Assembly (NCBI GenBank): GCA_011800155.1
Contig: CM022369.1
Span: forward strand, 1,302,001-1,366,000
Direction: 5' to 3'
From: Flammulina velutipes
Lineage: Eukaryota > Basidiomycota > Agaricomycetes > Agaricales > Physalacriaceae
DNA: 64,000 nt
The notes under the pieces were generated by a model. It was not told the origin of the DNA. It did no database searches and saw only the letters and a list, made by a program, of their open reading frames with translations. This document shows positions 45,321-56,735 of the stretch, piece by piece. The position numbers and the translations under genes are program-made. Within the stretch, counting starts at the first letter, position 1. Each line of letters begins with the position of its first letter.

Positions 45321-47174
45321 TCAAGCTCGACGTGCCAGTCCAGTCGGTGCTTTTGCGACGACGGGCTTGGGCCCTTTGTATCCGAACCCAGGAGCAGGTA
45401 GACGGGACATGCTAGATACGGGACGAGGAATTGTCGACGCAGCACGAGGCGTAGCTTCTTTGGCAACAGCTGGAGCAACCAAAGGTCGTCCAGTGCGTCC
45501 AGATCCACCGATAGCCTTTGCATGGCCAGCACCAATGGCATTGATAGCTTCACGGGCCATTTCCAGACTGCGAGTTGGATTTGGCCTCTGCGAAGACATT
45601 TCAGATACCATGACTCGTCTGGGTCCTCCCGATCCAAAGGGCTTCACCGGAGGCACTACTCTGTTGGCAGAAGTAGTTCTGAGTTCCGCTATAGGAACAC
45701 GCCTGGGACCACCACTGCCGGAAACGAAGGGCGGAGTGTTGTGTTTCTCAGACTCTGTACTCCGAGACGAGGAGGATGGCTGAGCTTTAATGGTGTTGGA
45801 CAGGGCTTGCCTCTCCGACTGCAACTGCACGGGGTCCGTCTGGTGTTGAACTTGCGGCCGAGAGGAGACACGACGGCCGGCCAATACAGGAGGGGCAGGT
45901 CTAGGTCGTTTCACTATCCGCAAGGCCTGTATGGCAGGCGGGGCTGTCACCGTGTTAACCTTCGGGGCGGGTGTAACCAACAAGTCCTTGGCGAGAAACG
46001 AAGCAGCCTCTTCCTCTTCATCGGTTTGAGACTCATCGAATAAGTGAGATGGTGGTTGGCGTTGGGAAACAAGGGATTCGTCAAGAGTCAAGAAGTGAGT
46101 TTCTTCTGGCAATTCAATCGAAAGAGATGAAGATGGTCGGTCCCTTGTAACTGGGCCTGGAGAGGAGAGGTGAGAATGCTACTTTCGTTGGAGTATCAGA
46201 AATATGACGAACATAGAGTATCCCCAGAGTTGTGAGAACGCTCAATTACGGGCGAATGTGCATCCAAACGGGCTAGACAACAGCTTCAATACGAGGAAGA
46301 TACTTCTGGATTGCGACTCACGACTGATGGCTGGTGGAGTGTTTTCTTCATCTTCGGCCTCATCCTCATCATCGTCGTCTCCCGAGAAGTCGCGTGAGTT
46401 TCCGAAAAATGATATTTTATCGTTCAACAGGTCGAAACTTGCATCTCCTGAGTCAAATTGAAGCTGGAACGACGCGTGCAAATCCAAGGAAAGGCGGTCG
46501 TTAGGCGACGCATTGGTGGTGAGACGTGGGCGAGGTGTTGGAGGAACATCTGGGGAGGAACAGCCTGTATCAACAGGGGACTGTGGCGACGAAACTTTTA
46601 TTTCGGGCAGTGATTTCGGGAGCTTCGATTGCGAGAAAGAGACGCCTTCGGCATTTATGTCGTTAACGAACGATGAAAGTGGGCAGTCGTCTTGGGTGGG
46701 AATAACGGGGTTGTTGCCTTTGGCGGGGAAAAGTTGCCGTTTCAGCATTCTCTTGACTCCAACTGGTGTTGGTTCGTGGTCGTTGTTGATTTCACCCAAG
46801 GGTGTACGAGGGGCCGTGCGAGTAGCCCACTGTGCACGAGCTTTGGGAGTTTGGTCGACTATGCTGAAATGGAGGATGTTGCTCTCGTCATCGTCATTCT
46901 CGTCTTCTTCTTCGTCATCCTCCGACACCGTCGTCAAGCAACTCTCGTCCACTGTAAGGTCGCCAATATCGACCAGGCGCTTCTTTGGTACCCTCTGTTG
47001 CGAGATAGAGGTAGTTTTAAACGTATTGAAGAAAGTACCAATGGTAATGTCTGCTGCTGCAGGAGCGCTGTTCTCCTTGTCCGAATCATACTCGTCCGAA
47101 GAGCCTTCGCCGTCAGGAGCGTCGCTATGAAGAGGGTCGAACAGCGACAGAATACTTTCGCGAGGACGACTCAT
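45321..47174 (-). CDS. Acidic disordered protein with KEN box and D-box (possible APC/C substrate, securin-like)
   Basis: Two exons joined by a 150-nt-class intron (46316 to about 46163). No folded domain is visible. The N-terminal part is strongly acidic. A KEN box lies at residues 33-35 (DSDKENSAP). A canonical destruction box R-x2-L-x4-N lies at 123-131 (RTPLGEINN). The second exon holds two copies of a short motif, SGGPRRVPIAEL and SGGPRRVMVSEM, and ends with basic, Pro-rich sequence (FGYKGPKPVVAKAPTGLARR). KEN plus D-box is the usual signature of mitotic APC/C targets such as securin, shugoshin or sororin. At about 580 residues it is longer than typical securins. It is divergent from SLD2 (176 bp between starts). 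I do not assign a family. Confidence 0.75.
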
Positions 47175-47350
47175 AGCTGGCGAATGAAGATGACAACAAG
47201 AAGGCGGTGGTGATGGTGGTGGTACAGGAAAAGGAACGGAGTATTAAATAATTCAGTTGATTGTAAGCGTTATGTTTGCTCCTGTTTGTCTCGTGACCGC
47301 GCGCCTCTCAGCTCCGTTTCCTATTGTTCTCTAGAATACCCTTCTACGCG

Positions 47351-48897
47351 ATGTCAGAGCTGGCGACCGTCAAGAGCGAAATAAAGACCTGGGAACGCGA
47401 CTTTAAAGCGCAGAACAGGCGAGAGCCACAGGTCCAGGATATCAAGGAGAATCCATCAATAGGTGGGTAGCTCGATGATTGAACGCGGTCCATAATGATA
47501 GTTCCCTACGTCTAGCGGCGAAATACAAGCTTTACAAACAACTGAGCAAGGCTTCCGCATCGTCTCAACCGTCCTCCTCGAAAGAGTCGGCACAACCGAG
47601 TCGTTCCATGCCAAAACAACGCATCCCAGAACTCAAGACGGGTCCTTTGACGACATTCAACCCATTCTCCCCTCAGAAGGAGAGACACACCCGGAAACCC
47701 GATGCTTCACCGAGGACTGGTTCCAATCTCCCTCCAAATCCTTTTGCAACACCGTCAAAACCAAAAACAAAGACGCGTTCATTTAGCCCAGACCTATCTC
47801 CCCAGCCGCCTTCCCCCATCGACTATGGAATATCTAGGCCCCTCTTTTTCAATTCGAAATCGACGCCTAACGTGCTCAGTGCAGTGTCGCGGGCTCGAAA
47901 ACGCTTGCGAGGTGAAGCTGTCTCTCCATCCCCAGTCAAAGAAAAGAAGCGACGCATGCTGTCGGAGGAGCCTCCATCTTCACCATCGCCCGAGGACGAG
48001 GACGATGTTTTCAATGATGCTGGCGGGTCTTCCTTCATTTCCGATTCGCCAGTGAAAGGCTCTACCTTCAAATTATTGTTCAACGACTCAACTGCGAAGG
48101 CTACCTCGAAACAGCTATTTTTACCCTCAATATCGTCCTCACAATCTCAGTTCATTGACGCGTCAACGAACAATCAACGACCTCGCGTACCAAAGGAGAA
48201 ACCAATATTTCCCTCCACTAATCGACAAACTCGTGGCACTCGGACGCACCTTAGCTCCGACAATGATGTCTCTCGGCCCTCTCGCAAAAGATCTCTTTCC
48301 CAAAGCAATTCAGCACCTCCCGAAGATGTGCCGACATACCGCAGGCTCGCTCTTGTTCCGCCTTCCCCACCAGAAGCGTCCAGCCGTCCCACTGGGCCAT
48401 TCAAAGGCAAAGGCAAGGCAGGCAATACGAATGACAGAAAGAAAATCAAGAAGTTACCTGTTCAGTCAGATGGTGACGGCGAGGATGACGGCGAGGGCGA
48501 GGGCGATAACATAAAGGTTGTCGTGCGCGGCCTTGTTCCACGCTCCCTGCGCGCAGAACACAGCTCTGATGGGGACGAGAGCGACGTGTTTCTTATGCAC
48601 ACCAAACGCGCCAATGCAGACGACCCAGACACTGCCTCCGTGGAAGAAGAACGCTTGGAAGTCAATTTGCCTGACAAACTTAAACAGGTTTTAGCATTTT
48701 CGCCTACAGACTCCAAGGCGCGGGGACGTGAGGGAAGAGTCATAGAAGGCCTGCTTTATGGACGACGCACAGAACATTATGACGCTTCCAGGGGTGGCGA
48801 GATCTGGGATATCGGCGAAGAGGATGCCAACGATGTCGCTGATGACGAAGAGGATTGGGAAAGTGAACCCGTTCCTTGGGAGATTGGAGAGTTGTGA
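47351..48897 (+). CDS. SLD2: DNA replication regulator Sld2 (Drc1)
   Basis: Sld2, phosphorylated by CDK, bridges to Dpb11 and starts replication forks. The short first exon MSELATVKSEIKTWERDFKA with NRREPQVQDIKENPSI is the Sld2/RecQL4 N-terminal homology. It continues after the intron as AAKYKLYKQLSKASASS. The rest is long, basic and Ser/Pro-rich, with conserved NPFATPSKPKTKT, PTPIDYG-like PPSPIDYGISRPLFF and ISDSPVKGSTFKLLF. There are many SP/TP sites (SPSP, TPSK, SPVK), as expected for CDK control. The end is acidic (EDWESEPVPWEIGEL). Stop is at 48897. Confidence 0.88.
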
Positions 48898-49324
48898 TTG
48901 TGATACTTACCATGCTTTGTTGTATTGCTAGATGCTTCAAGTCAACATGCTACAACATGCCTAATACGCATGTTCAGGGAACCCCAGAAAGTCTACTCCG
49001 GACACGGAGACAACATGTGCGATTGATATGCTTTCTTCCCTCGGCGGCACCTTGCTCTTGAAACCGACACACTCGTATTTAACACCCGACAGACCGTTCG
49101 GCTCCTTACGTTGACAGCTATGCGTTTTAATCTCTAGACACCTCGAACTGTTTGACTATCAACCACCATACCCATTCCTCGTGTGCTACTGCGCCGGACT
49201 ATAACCTACCACGGATATCGAGACGCTCCCCCACCGATCGCTCTCATCTCACAGTCGTACGCGTGTTCGCCTTGCATAACCTTCCCGTTTAAGTACTTCA
49301 CGTCAAAGAAGACCAGCCGTGCGC
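48898..49324. other. Intergenic, no gene seen
   Basis: 427 bp between SLD2 and the F-box/LRR gene on the same strand. C/T-rich near its right end, as for a fungal promoter/leader. No coding exon or RNA gene seen. Confidence 0.5.
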
Positions 49325-51757
49325 ATGCCTTCAGTCTCAGTGCTCTCCGACGTCCTTGGATCTCTCCGTCGTCGTACCAGCCTACGCGAAAGCATTCGAA
49401 GCATTTCAAGTAGTTACGGATCATTAAAAGGCAGGAGAAAACGAACCTCTTCGTATCAGTCCTACGCCGTCTTCGAACAGACCATGTTCCCAATCATCCT
49501 ACGTGACCCGGAAGCCACCCAACGGCTCCTTGAAGCCATCCTCGATAGCCCGGGTGGACGTCGCTCACTTTCTCGACTGGCTAGGACCTGCCGTGCCTTC
49601 GAAGAACCTGCCTTGAATGTTCTATGGCGGGAACTCGATTCGCTGGTGCCAATCATTGGCCTCTTTCCCAACTATTTATTGAAGAAGACGCGTAGGCCGG
49701 GATTGGGTCTGGTGAGTTTAAACTTTGATTCTCTCAAGTTATCTGCGACTTACCTAGTTCTCCAGTCTCGCATACCCACAGAAAGCGACTGGGAAAAGAT
49801 CCTGAAATACGGAGAACGTGTTCGCAAGATCTCATACAATGAGGCACTCAATAACGTTGCGGTCTCTATCTTCCCTATCTTCGCCGAGCACCGCCCGAAG
49901 ACATACATCCTTCCCCATCTCCAGCAGCTCGTTTGGAAGGTAGAGACAGCAGTCGGCCTGGATCGTTGCGCTCTCTTCATGAACTCAGAGTTGGAGGGGT
50001 TGACGCTGGAGATCGGGACTAGACTGTCCCAACTCAGCAGCTTCCTCGCTGGCATGTCGGGCCGCACCAATCTCAAGGAATTTTCCTTCATTTCCCCAAC
50101 TCCTCTCCCCGACTCGTTTACGGAGCTCCTGCTCCCCCAGAAGGGCCTCCAGAAGGTAGAGCTAGTTGCACCAGGAGCCTTGGCACCTGGCATCGGGCGG
50201 TGGTTAGCGTCGTTGGAGGATCTCAAAGCCCTTCAGCTAGACCTGACAGGCCGAGGCGTGGTCGCAGTAGAAGGATTTTTCGACGAGCTCAGGCCAAGGT
50301 CGGGTGACTCGACGCCGAGCTCAGTGACGACCACGGACAGCGGAGTATTCTCAGGCGAGGAACTCGATTTTTCAGACATCCGTAAATCTGCACTTCGCCT
50401 GACGGGAGACCTTCGATCCAAAGGCGCATTCTCCAGCCTCAAGCAGCTGCAGTTGACAGGCGATGTATCAAACATGGCTGTTTTCATCAAGCACTTGCAA
50501 AGTGACCTAGTCCACGTCGAACTCGTCGTCGAGGATCCGCCAGACGCTGCAGACTGGCAGGATACGACAGCCCTATTGTCAGAGCGCTTCGGCGACACTC
50601 TCCAGTCGTTACGTATCTCCGCCACAGCGGCGTCGCGGTACACAGACTTGGTACGCTCCACCGGGCGAGAGGCTCCTTCGAGGCGCCTGTCACTTGAGCA
50701 CTTCGGCAAGCTTCCAACGCTCACCAGATTGGATATCGACCTTCCCGAGTCTTATCTTTTTACCAAAGCAGATATCAACCACCTTTCCAAGATCTGCCCC
50801 GCCGTGCAAGACCTCAAACTCTGTGGCCTCGGTCGTTTCCCCACTGCGTCGGGACCCCCGAAAATCACTCTTGAGGATCTTGCCCCTCTCATCAGCAACT
50901 GTCCACATCTACACACCCTTGCCGCCGTCGTGAACGCGACTGCTGGTAGTGCTGGTATCCTGTCTTCTCGCACCGCGTCATCCAAATCCCTCCTCCGTCT
51001 TCATGTTGGTCATTCCTGGGTGGGCGACAGTCTTCATGTTACAATCCTGCTCAGCCACCTTGCCCCACACTTGGAGACTCTGAAGTGGTTCCGCGAAAAG
51101 AACCGGCCTGGTTATGTGGAGGCACACGCTCGAGGATGGGAGAGCGTCTCAGAGGCTCTTCCCCACTTGCAACGCGTTCGCCTTTTAGAACGCGACTTTG
51201 CCGAGCAGATGAAGGAGGCGCCGATCATCCACCACGCGGAGTACGCTGAGCAGTCGATTGACGCGACTGTGGCGCTCAGAGCATTTGGGATTCAGGTGGG
51301 ACCAGAGATGGCCGATACGTCGGTGCAGTTCTCTCCAGAGCTTGTGGACCGCATGGTGGACGCGTCGCCGGAGACGGATTCTATTTCTATCGATGCTACA
51401 CCGTTGACTGTCGACACGGAGATCGATGCGTGCCCGGAGGTGGCAGATGAAGTTGTAAGGACGCCTACGAAGGACAAGGCTAGCGTATCCAGTTCAGTGC
51501 AGGCGCTGCTGGAAAAGCGCAGGAGTTTCGCAGTTCGGTCTCATCTTGTCAACATGCCGTCGCTCTTCCACATCTTTGCTTTGGCGTGGCGCCTGGCGGT
51601 GTTCTTTCCCATTACCCTTCCCTTCCAAATTCTTCATGCGCTCGTTGCGAGAGTGAGTGGCGGCAAGAAGGAGACGCAACTGCCGAACGGCAACAACATC
51701 CAGAAAGAGGAGCCGTCGTCTGACATTGAAATGGAGACGATTACAGTTCGTGCATGA
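49325..51757 (+). CDS. F-box / leucine-rich-repeat-like protein
   Basis: The first ATG is at 49325 (MPSVSVLSDVLGSLRRRTSL). After a basic Ser-rich start, a divergent F-box-like helix set follows (RRSLSRLARTCRAFEEPALN, VLWRELDSLVPIIGLFP). One in-frame 54-nt intron is likely at about 49712-49765 (GTGAGT...CCAG), joining PGLGL to SRIPTESDWEKILKYGERV. The body shows repeated leucine-rich strand/helix units (LKEFSFISPTPLPDSFTELL, LTRLDIDLPESYLF, VQDLKLCGLGRFP). The C-terminal 150 residues are acidic, then basic with a hydrophobic stretch (FHIFALAWRLAVFFPITLPF). A presumed SCF substrate receptor; target unknown. Confidence 0.85.
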   Translation: MPSVSVLSDVLGSLRRRTSLRESIRSISSSYGSLKGRRKRTSSYQSYAVFEQTMFPIILRDPEATQRLLEAILDSPGGRRSLSRLARTCRAFEEPALNVLWRELDSLVPIIGLFPNYLLKKTRRPGLGLVSLNFDSLKLSATYLVLQSRIPTESDWEKILKYGERVRKISYNEALNNVAVSIFPIFAEHRPKTYILPHLQQLVWKVETAVGLDRCALFMNSELEGLTLEIGTRLSQLSSFLAGMSGRTNLKEFSFISPTPLPDSFTELLLPQKGLQKVELVAPGALAPGIGRWLASLEDLKALQLDLTGRGVVAVEGFFDELRPRSGDSTPSSVTTTDSGVFSGEELDFSDIRKSALRLTGDLRSKGAFSSLKQLQLTGDVSNMAVFIKHLQSDLVHVELVVEDPPDAADWQDTTALLSERFGDTLQSLRISATAASRYTDLVRSTGREAPSRRLSLEHFGKLPTLTRLDIDLPESYLFTKADINHLSKICPAVQDLKLCGLGRFPTASGPPKITLEDLAPLISNCPHLHTLAAVVNATAGSAGILSSRTASSKSLLRLHVGHSWVGDSLHVTILLSHLAPHLETLKWFREKNRPGYVEAHARGWESVSEALPHLQRVRLLERDFAEQMKEAPIIHHAEYAEQSIDATVALRAFGIQVGPEMADTSVQFSPELVDRMVDASPETDSISIDATPLTVDTEIDACPEVADEVVRTPTKDKASVSSSVQALLEKRRSFAVRSHLVNMPSLFHIFALAWRLAVFFPITLPFQILHALVARVSGGKKETQLPNGNNIQKEEPSSDIEMETITVRA

Positions 51758-51954
51758 TTTCGTTCAGGACAGATAGAATACTCATAACTACTATGCACAT
51801 TATGCTAAATTAGGACACAAATTATGATTATGCCTATGCAACACACCTTGAACTAAGACGGGAGCCTGAGGTTAGGGTTGCCTCTTGGAATGCAACACAA
51901 GCAAACACAAGCGCGACGCGTCATTTGGATCAGCTCTCGTATCGAACGTACACC

Positions 51955-53732
51955 ATGTCCGACAACAAGAAGCAAGAAAAAGACTTTACACCAGAGGTGG
52001 ACAGCCTACTTCCAGAGGCTGATAAACTTGTCAAAGTACGCCCAACGATGTGTACAACCATCGCAAGTCTTAACAGCGATATTACTACCAGGCTGGCAAA
52101 CTACAAGAGGCTCTTGACAAGCTTTTCGTGCTTGAGAAACAGACCCGTAATGTACGCATACCTCTATTTCAGTATCAAACAATACTAAATAGATTTCAGG
52201 CGGCAGATCTTCAATCAACAACGCGACTCGCCAAAGCAGCCATCGAACACTGTTATACAGTCAAGGACTTTACGCTTCTAAACAGCACCGTCCTTCTCCT
52301 TTCCAAAAAACATGGACAACTCAAGGCAGCGATACAGGCAATAGTCGAGCTCTCCATCTCCTGGCTCGAGGATATCAAGAAGACCCACGGTTTAGAGAAG
52401 TGGTTAGAACTCGTTGAGACTCTTCGCGTCGTCACGGAAGGCAAGGTATGTGCTGCCAATGAGGTCGTTACACCGTGCTAGATTCCTACAGATCTTCCTG
52501 GAAACACCCCGTGCGCGCGTCACTCTTCTTCTCGCGCACTATCACGAAGGCCTTAGTGTATCATCAAAGTCGCCAGAAGAGGGAAAGAAAGCACTCGAAA
52601 CCGCGTCTGAACTCTTGTCCGATCTCCAGGTCGAAACCTATTCGTCTATGGAACGGAGGGAGAAGACCGAATTTCTCTTGGAGCAGATGCGGTTATTGAT
52701 TGCTGTCGCAAGGCAAAAGGACGCGGATGTCGCGAAGAGCGGGAAGGATGGACTGGCCGGTGGTGAGCCAGAGTGGGTCAAGGTACGAGTGGGTGGAAGG
52801 AAAGTCAACGAAGCATTCTTGAAGGAGAAGGATAACGAAGTCAGTGTCAATATTCAACGGTCGATATTCCGAACTTACCATCGGACAGGACCTCAAACTG
52901 AAATTTTACGACCTCATGATACAACACGCGCTCCAGCAAACAGCATACTTAGATGTAGCGAATTACTACTACAAGGTCTGGGAGACACCGTCTATCAAGG
53001 AGGACGTTGCCGACAAAGGAAAAACGGTGCGTACATGATCTACAAGTTAGTTACCAACGTGCTGATATTATGCCAGGCCTTAGAACACATCGTTTATTAC
53101 GTGGTATTGGCTCCCCATACCAATGAACAATCGGACATGTTGAATCGTCTGTTCATTGACCCTGCTCTTGTTAAGCTCGAGCTTCATTAGTGAGTTACCC
53201 TCACTCTACGATATTGATATAGCCTTAATATTCTACAGTAACCTTGTGAAATGTTTTACGACTCGAGAGCTCATGCGATGGCCTGGGATTCAACAGATAT
53301 ATGGCGATTTTCTGAAAAGGACCCCCGTCTTCTCGATAGAAAAGAAATGGGAAGATTTGCACACTCGGGTTATCGAGCATGTACGTGTCTTTCTTACGCG
53401 ATCTAATTTTTCCGTGAAGTTGAACGCATTTCTAGAATATCCGGGTTGTATCTCAGTACTACACTCGGATAACACTGACGCGACTAACGTCTCTCCTTGA
53501 CCTCACCCCGAAACAGACTGAAGAGACGTTGGCGCGTTTAGTAGTTTCCAAGTCGATATGGGCACGTATTGATCGACCGACTGGCATTATCAATTTCAAG
53601 ACGCAGCGGAGTTCAGAGGATGTCATGAATGACTGGAGTTCAGATATGCAGAAGCTACTTGGGCTGGTTGAGAAGGCATGGATGGGAATGAACGCCGCAC
53701 AGGCGGCACAGTCTCGAGCAGTCAAGGCATAG
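51955..53732 (+). CDS. RPN5: 26S proteasome regulatory subunit Rpn5
   Basis: A PCI-domain lid subunit of the 19S regulatory particle. Start is MSDNKKQEKDFTPEVDSLLP, then LEKQTRN joined to AADLQSTTRLAKAAIEHC, VLLLSKKHGQLKAAIQAIVE, RARVTLLLAHYHEGLSV and LLEQMRLLIAVARQKDADVA. Following exons give DLKLKFYDLMIQHALQQTAY, LDVANYYYKVWETPSIKEDV and HIVYYVVLAPHTNEQSDMLN. The C-terminal PCI/winged helix includes LTRLTSLLDLTPKQTEETLA, RLVVSKSIWARIDRPTGIIN and a final helix. Stop is at 53732. Introns are short and GT-AG. It is convergent with the mS23 gene. Confidence 0.95.
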
Positions 53733-53787
53733 GTTGATTCTGTTACGATTCATTACGCATGCATGAATATAATACTGTATAGAAAGT

Positions 53788-54805
53788 CTACGCCCGTTGC
53801 TGTTGTTGCTGCTGAATCGGTTCAGGCTGTCGTTTTGACCAACTGACTCGTGAGCCTGCGCTGCCAGACGAGGCTTTGGGAGTTGGAGGACCTCCTCCTG
53901 GTCCCCCGATCGGTGGAGAGCCACTTCCCGGGGAAGACTGAGCGGGCATGGCCTCGACTGGATATTCCACCTCCACAACTTGGGGCTTGTAATGAGGTTT
54001 CTCTCCCGATTTCCACTGCTGAACGTAGGCCTTTCCTCTGGTCCAGTCTCTGGAGGGACCAGCCACGTAGTTGCCCATGATAGCCCTCCACCTCTTCCTA
54101 GCAGCAAATTCTCCAGCGTCCGTCTCGGCCTGCCTCGACCACGTCTTCATCTGTGCCATTTCCTTGAGGTGTCCTAGTTTTATTTCAGACATTTCATAAG
54201 CCATGCCGTAGCTCTCGTTCTCGAAAGCGGCGAAACGGCGTGCAATGAAGTGTTCGGAGCGCAGTGAACGGAACTGTGCAACGGCACGGGAATAAGCAAA
54301 TGTGAGGGGCATGTTGTGGTACTGGTGGAGGTTGACGGCGAAACGGACGGCGCTGGATGTGCGACGCGTTGAGTTACTAGAAATTTTGAATGGCAAGGCT
54401 GACTTACTCTTCTGAGGATGGGTTCCTGCCACGCTGCCTCAGACGCGTCCAGTCTTTCCCACTAATTGAGTGGTCATCCTCGACTTCCTCGCCCTCCGTC
54501 AAGGTAACAGGTCGGAACGCTTCAAACGGATGGTCACGGAAGAACTGTTGACGGACTTTGTCCTCTAAGTACACGACCTCGGCGGGGAGATTCCTTGGTT
54601 TCCTTAGCTTTTGAAGCGTATTCGAGGGTATTGTCGAGGTGGCGGGCTTCAAGTCGTAACTTGTTCTAGGTGGTGGGGATTTCGCCGGTAAAGGAATAGG
54701 TGGGTTGAGCTGAACCGCGCGTTGCCAGACTCGTTCTTCGAAAACCCCAGCGCGTACTAAACGGCCGAGCTGGTGATGAACTTGCGTCGGTATGCGGCGC
54801 ACCAT
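53788..54805 (-). CDS. RSM25: Mitochondrial small ribosomal subunit protein mS23 (Rsm25)
   Basis: A mitoribosomal small-subunit protein. The start MVRRIPTQVHHQLGRLVRAG has the basic form of the family. Conserved blocks are VVYLEDKVRQQFFRDHPFEA with FRPVTL, and SGKDWTRLRQRGRNPSSEE joined after one intron to SAVRFAVNLHQYHNMPLTFA with YSRAVAQFRSLRSEHFIARR. A basic region follows (KRWRAIMGNYVAGPSRDWTR). The tail is Pro/Gly-rich and ends in a polyglutamine run (six or seven Gln), which is not part of the conserved core. The name follows the yeast homologue. Confidence 0.88.
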
Positions 54806-55242
54806 CGCGCCTTATTTTTTCGTGTCAAAGTCGGAAGGAAAGCGGTGTTCTTGTTTGGCTCACTCAAACAATCGTGAACTGAGCGATCGGTCTTGACTTG
54901 TTCTTGAATACGTTTACTCAGCGTTTTCTCTGCTCCCCTTCCCAGAGATAAAATAGACTACCAAAGCCTCTCTAGTAAATTTCTTGATTTTCAACCAGCG
55001 TTACGAACACTAAGGCCTCGGAAGGCTGCTCAATCCTCTAGTCTCGAATTTAAATCTGAAAGCTACCTGACTCTCCCTCCCTTATCCCAGCTCGCTAACA
55101 AACTGGATTGGACGGTGGTCTCTGGTCGCTCTACGGCCTTCTACAGCCTCTTCACCTTCAAATTTCAAGTGCCTTGACATCGATCGGTAAATCTTTACAG
55201 CGATTTGAGCAATACGGCACTATTTTGCTCTTGCCAAAAACC
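54806..55242. other. Divergent intergenic region, no gene seen
   Basis: 437 bp between mS23 and the ribokinase gene; both promoters must lie here. Short C/T-rich runs are seen, but no coding exon. Confidence 0.5.
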
Positions 55243-56502
55243 ATGTCTCCCCGTTGCCTTATTCGTGGATCCATTAGTGCGTTATCAATTGTCTACTTTG
55301 TCTTTCAACTCAATAATACTACCAGACATCGATGAATTCTTCCATGGTATATTAATCCATTATCTTAGCATCCGGCATCCAATCTGACATTTTTCGCTCA
55401 GTGAAGGACATTGTTCGCCCAGGAGAGACCATCTCATCTGATGGAATCGACAAGCGTGTTGGAGGGAAGGGTGGCAATCAGGCGGTCGCAGTGGCTCGTG
55501 CAGGTGCGCTTGCTGACCTTGTCGCAGCTGTTGGAAGCGACGGTGAGTGGGTCAAGTCGCAGCTCAAAGATTCTGGTGTCAATGTCGATGGTGTTCCCGT
55601 CGTGGATGTATGATCTTCTTCTCCGATTCTTTGCACTACTTATGGGAAGCTAGGATCTAACGGGACGAGCAATAATTCAGCTTTCGCGGGATGGAGAAAA
55701 CTGCATTAGTAGGCGTTCCGCATCCGGGCTATGCCTATGCTTTCTGACCACTTGCAGTCCTATACAAAGGTGCCAACTACTCGTTCACCCATGCCCAACA
55801 TCCCATTCCAAGACATCAAGACACCAGTCACATCCTTCTTCAAAACGAGATTCCGTTCCCGGAGACTCTTGCGCAATTAGACGCAGCAAGTGATCCCTCC
55901 TTGCCGAAGCCTTTGTCGACAATCTTCAACCCTTCGCCAATGCTATCCAAAGAGCAGCTTCTTGAATTTCCGTGGTCAAAACTCACTTGGCTTATCGTGA
56001 ACGAGGGAGAAGCGTCTGACTTGAACAATGTTCTGACTCCGGCGGAGACACTCTCCGCTCCCCCCTCCGATTTTCCCTATGCGTCGCTATCCGCTTACCC
56101 CGTACTTCTACGCTTGTCCCGTTGCATACCCACGACCAACATCGTTTGCACACTTGGTGGAGCCGGTGTTATGGCGCATGTGCCTTCGTTCCGGGGACCG
56201 CCTCTCTATCTTCCCGCAGCAAAACTACAGGGATCCGTCCGTGATACTACAGGAGCTGGCGATTGTTTCACGGGGTATATGGTGGCTGGCCTGATGCAGT
56301 TAGGAGACGCAGTGTTGACACATGATGCGCTTACTATTATACTTCGGCGCTGTGTTCAGGTGAGTCCTCTTACCCACCTATTTTGCCACTTAGATTTACG
56401 AACGGTATATAGGCGGCCGGAATGTGTGTAGAGAATCGGGGCGCGATGGAAAGCATTCCAAACGGAACGGACGTTGACACCCGACTGGGGACCTCCTTGT
56501 AA
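55243..56502 (+). CDS. RBK1: Ribokinase
   Basis: A PfkB-family kinase making ribose 5-phosphate from ribose and ATP. Exons: MSPRCLIRGSI, NIDEFFH, then VKDIVRPGETISSDGIDKRV with GGKGGNQAVAVARAGA (sugar-binding GGKGxNQA). Next come DLTGRAIIQLSRDGENCI and ILYKGANYSF. STIFNPSPMLSKEQLLEFPW and WLIVNEGEASDL follow, and the ATP/catalytic motif is RDTTGAGDCFTGYMVAGLMQ with Asp as base. The last exon ends RLGTSL with TAA at 56500-56502. The usual 'PTG' after the lid strand reads DLTG here. It is convergent with the aldolase gene, and a sugar transporter follows. Confidence 0.9.
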
Positions 56503-56735
56503 TTTACAATGAGGGAAAAATGTGCTCATTATGGATACAAGGGTGGGATGAGGACCGCCAATTGCGATTTCGGGTTTCGGGGCACGGCTCTTGATTTACA
56601 GTCAAAGCGAACTGAGGCGGCAATATTCGTGGCGCAAACTCCGGACGTGTTATGTGGCATAAATGCCCCTTGCTCTATTTTTGTTACAAGCTACATGTAC
56701 CTATTTGAATATACAAAAAATCTAGCTTATGTTAT

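Noticed and set aside
46513..47213. Long plus-strand frames opposite the KEN-box protein
   Set aside because: Antisense of an acidic coding region; no domain and poor start context.
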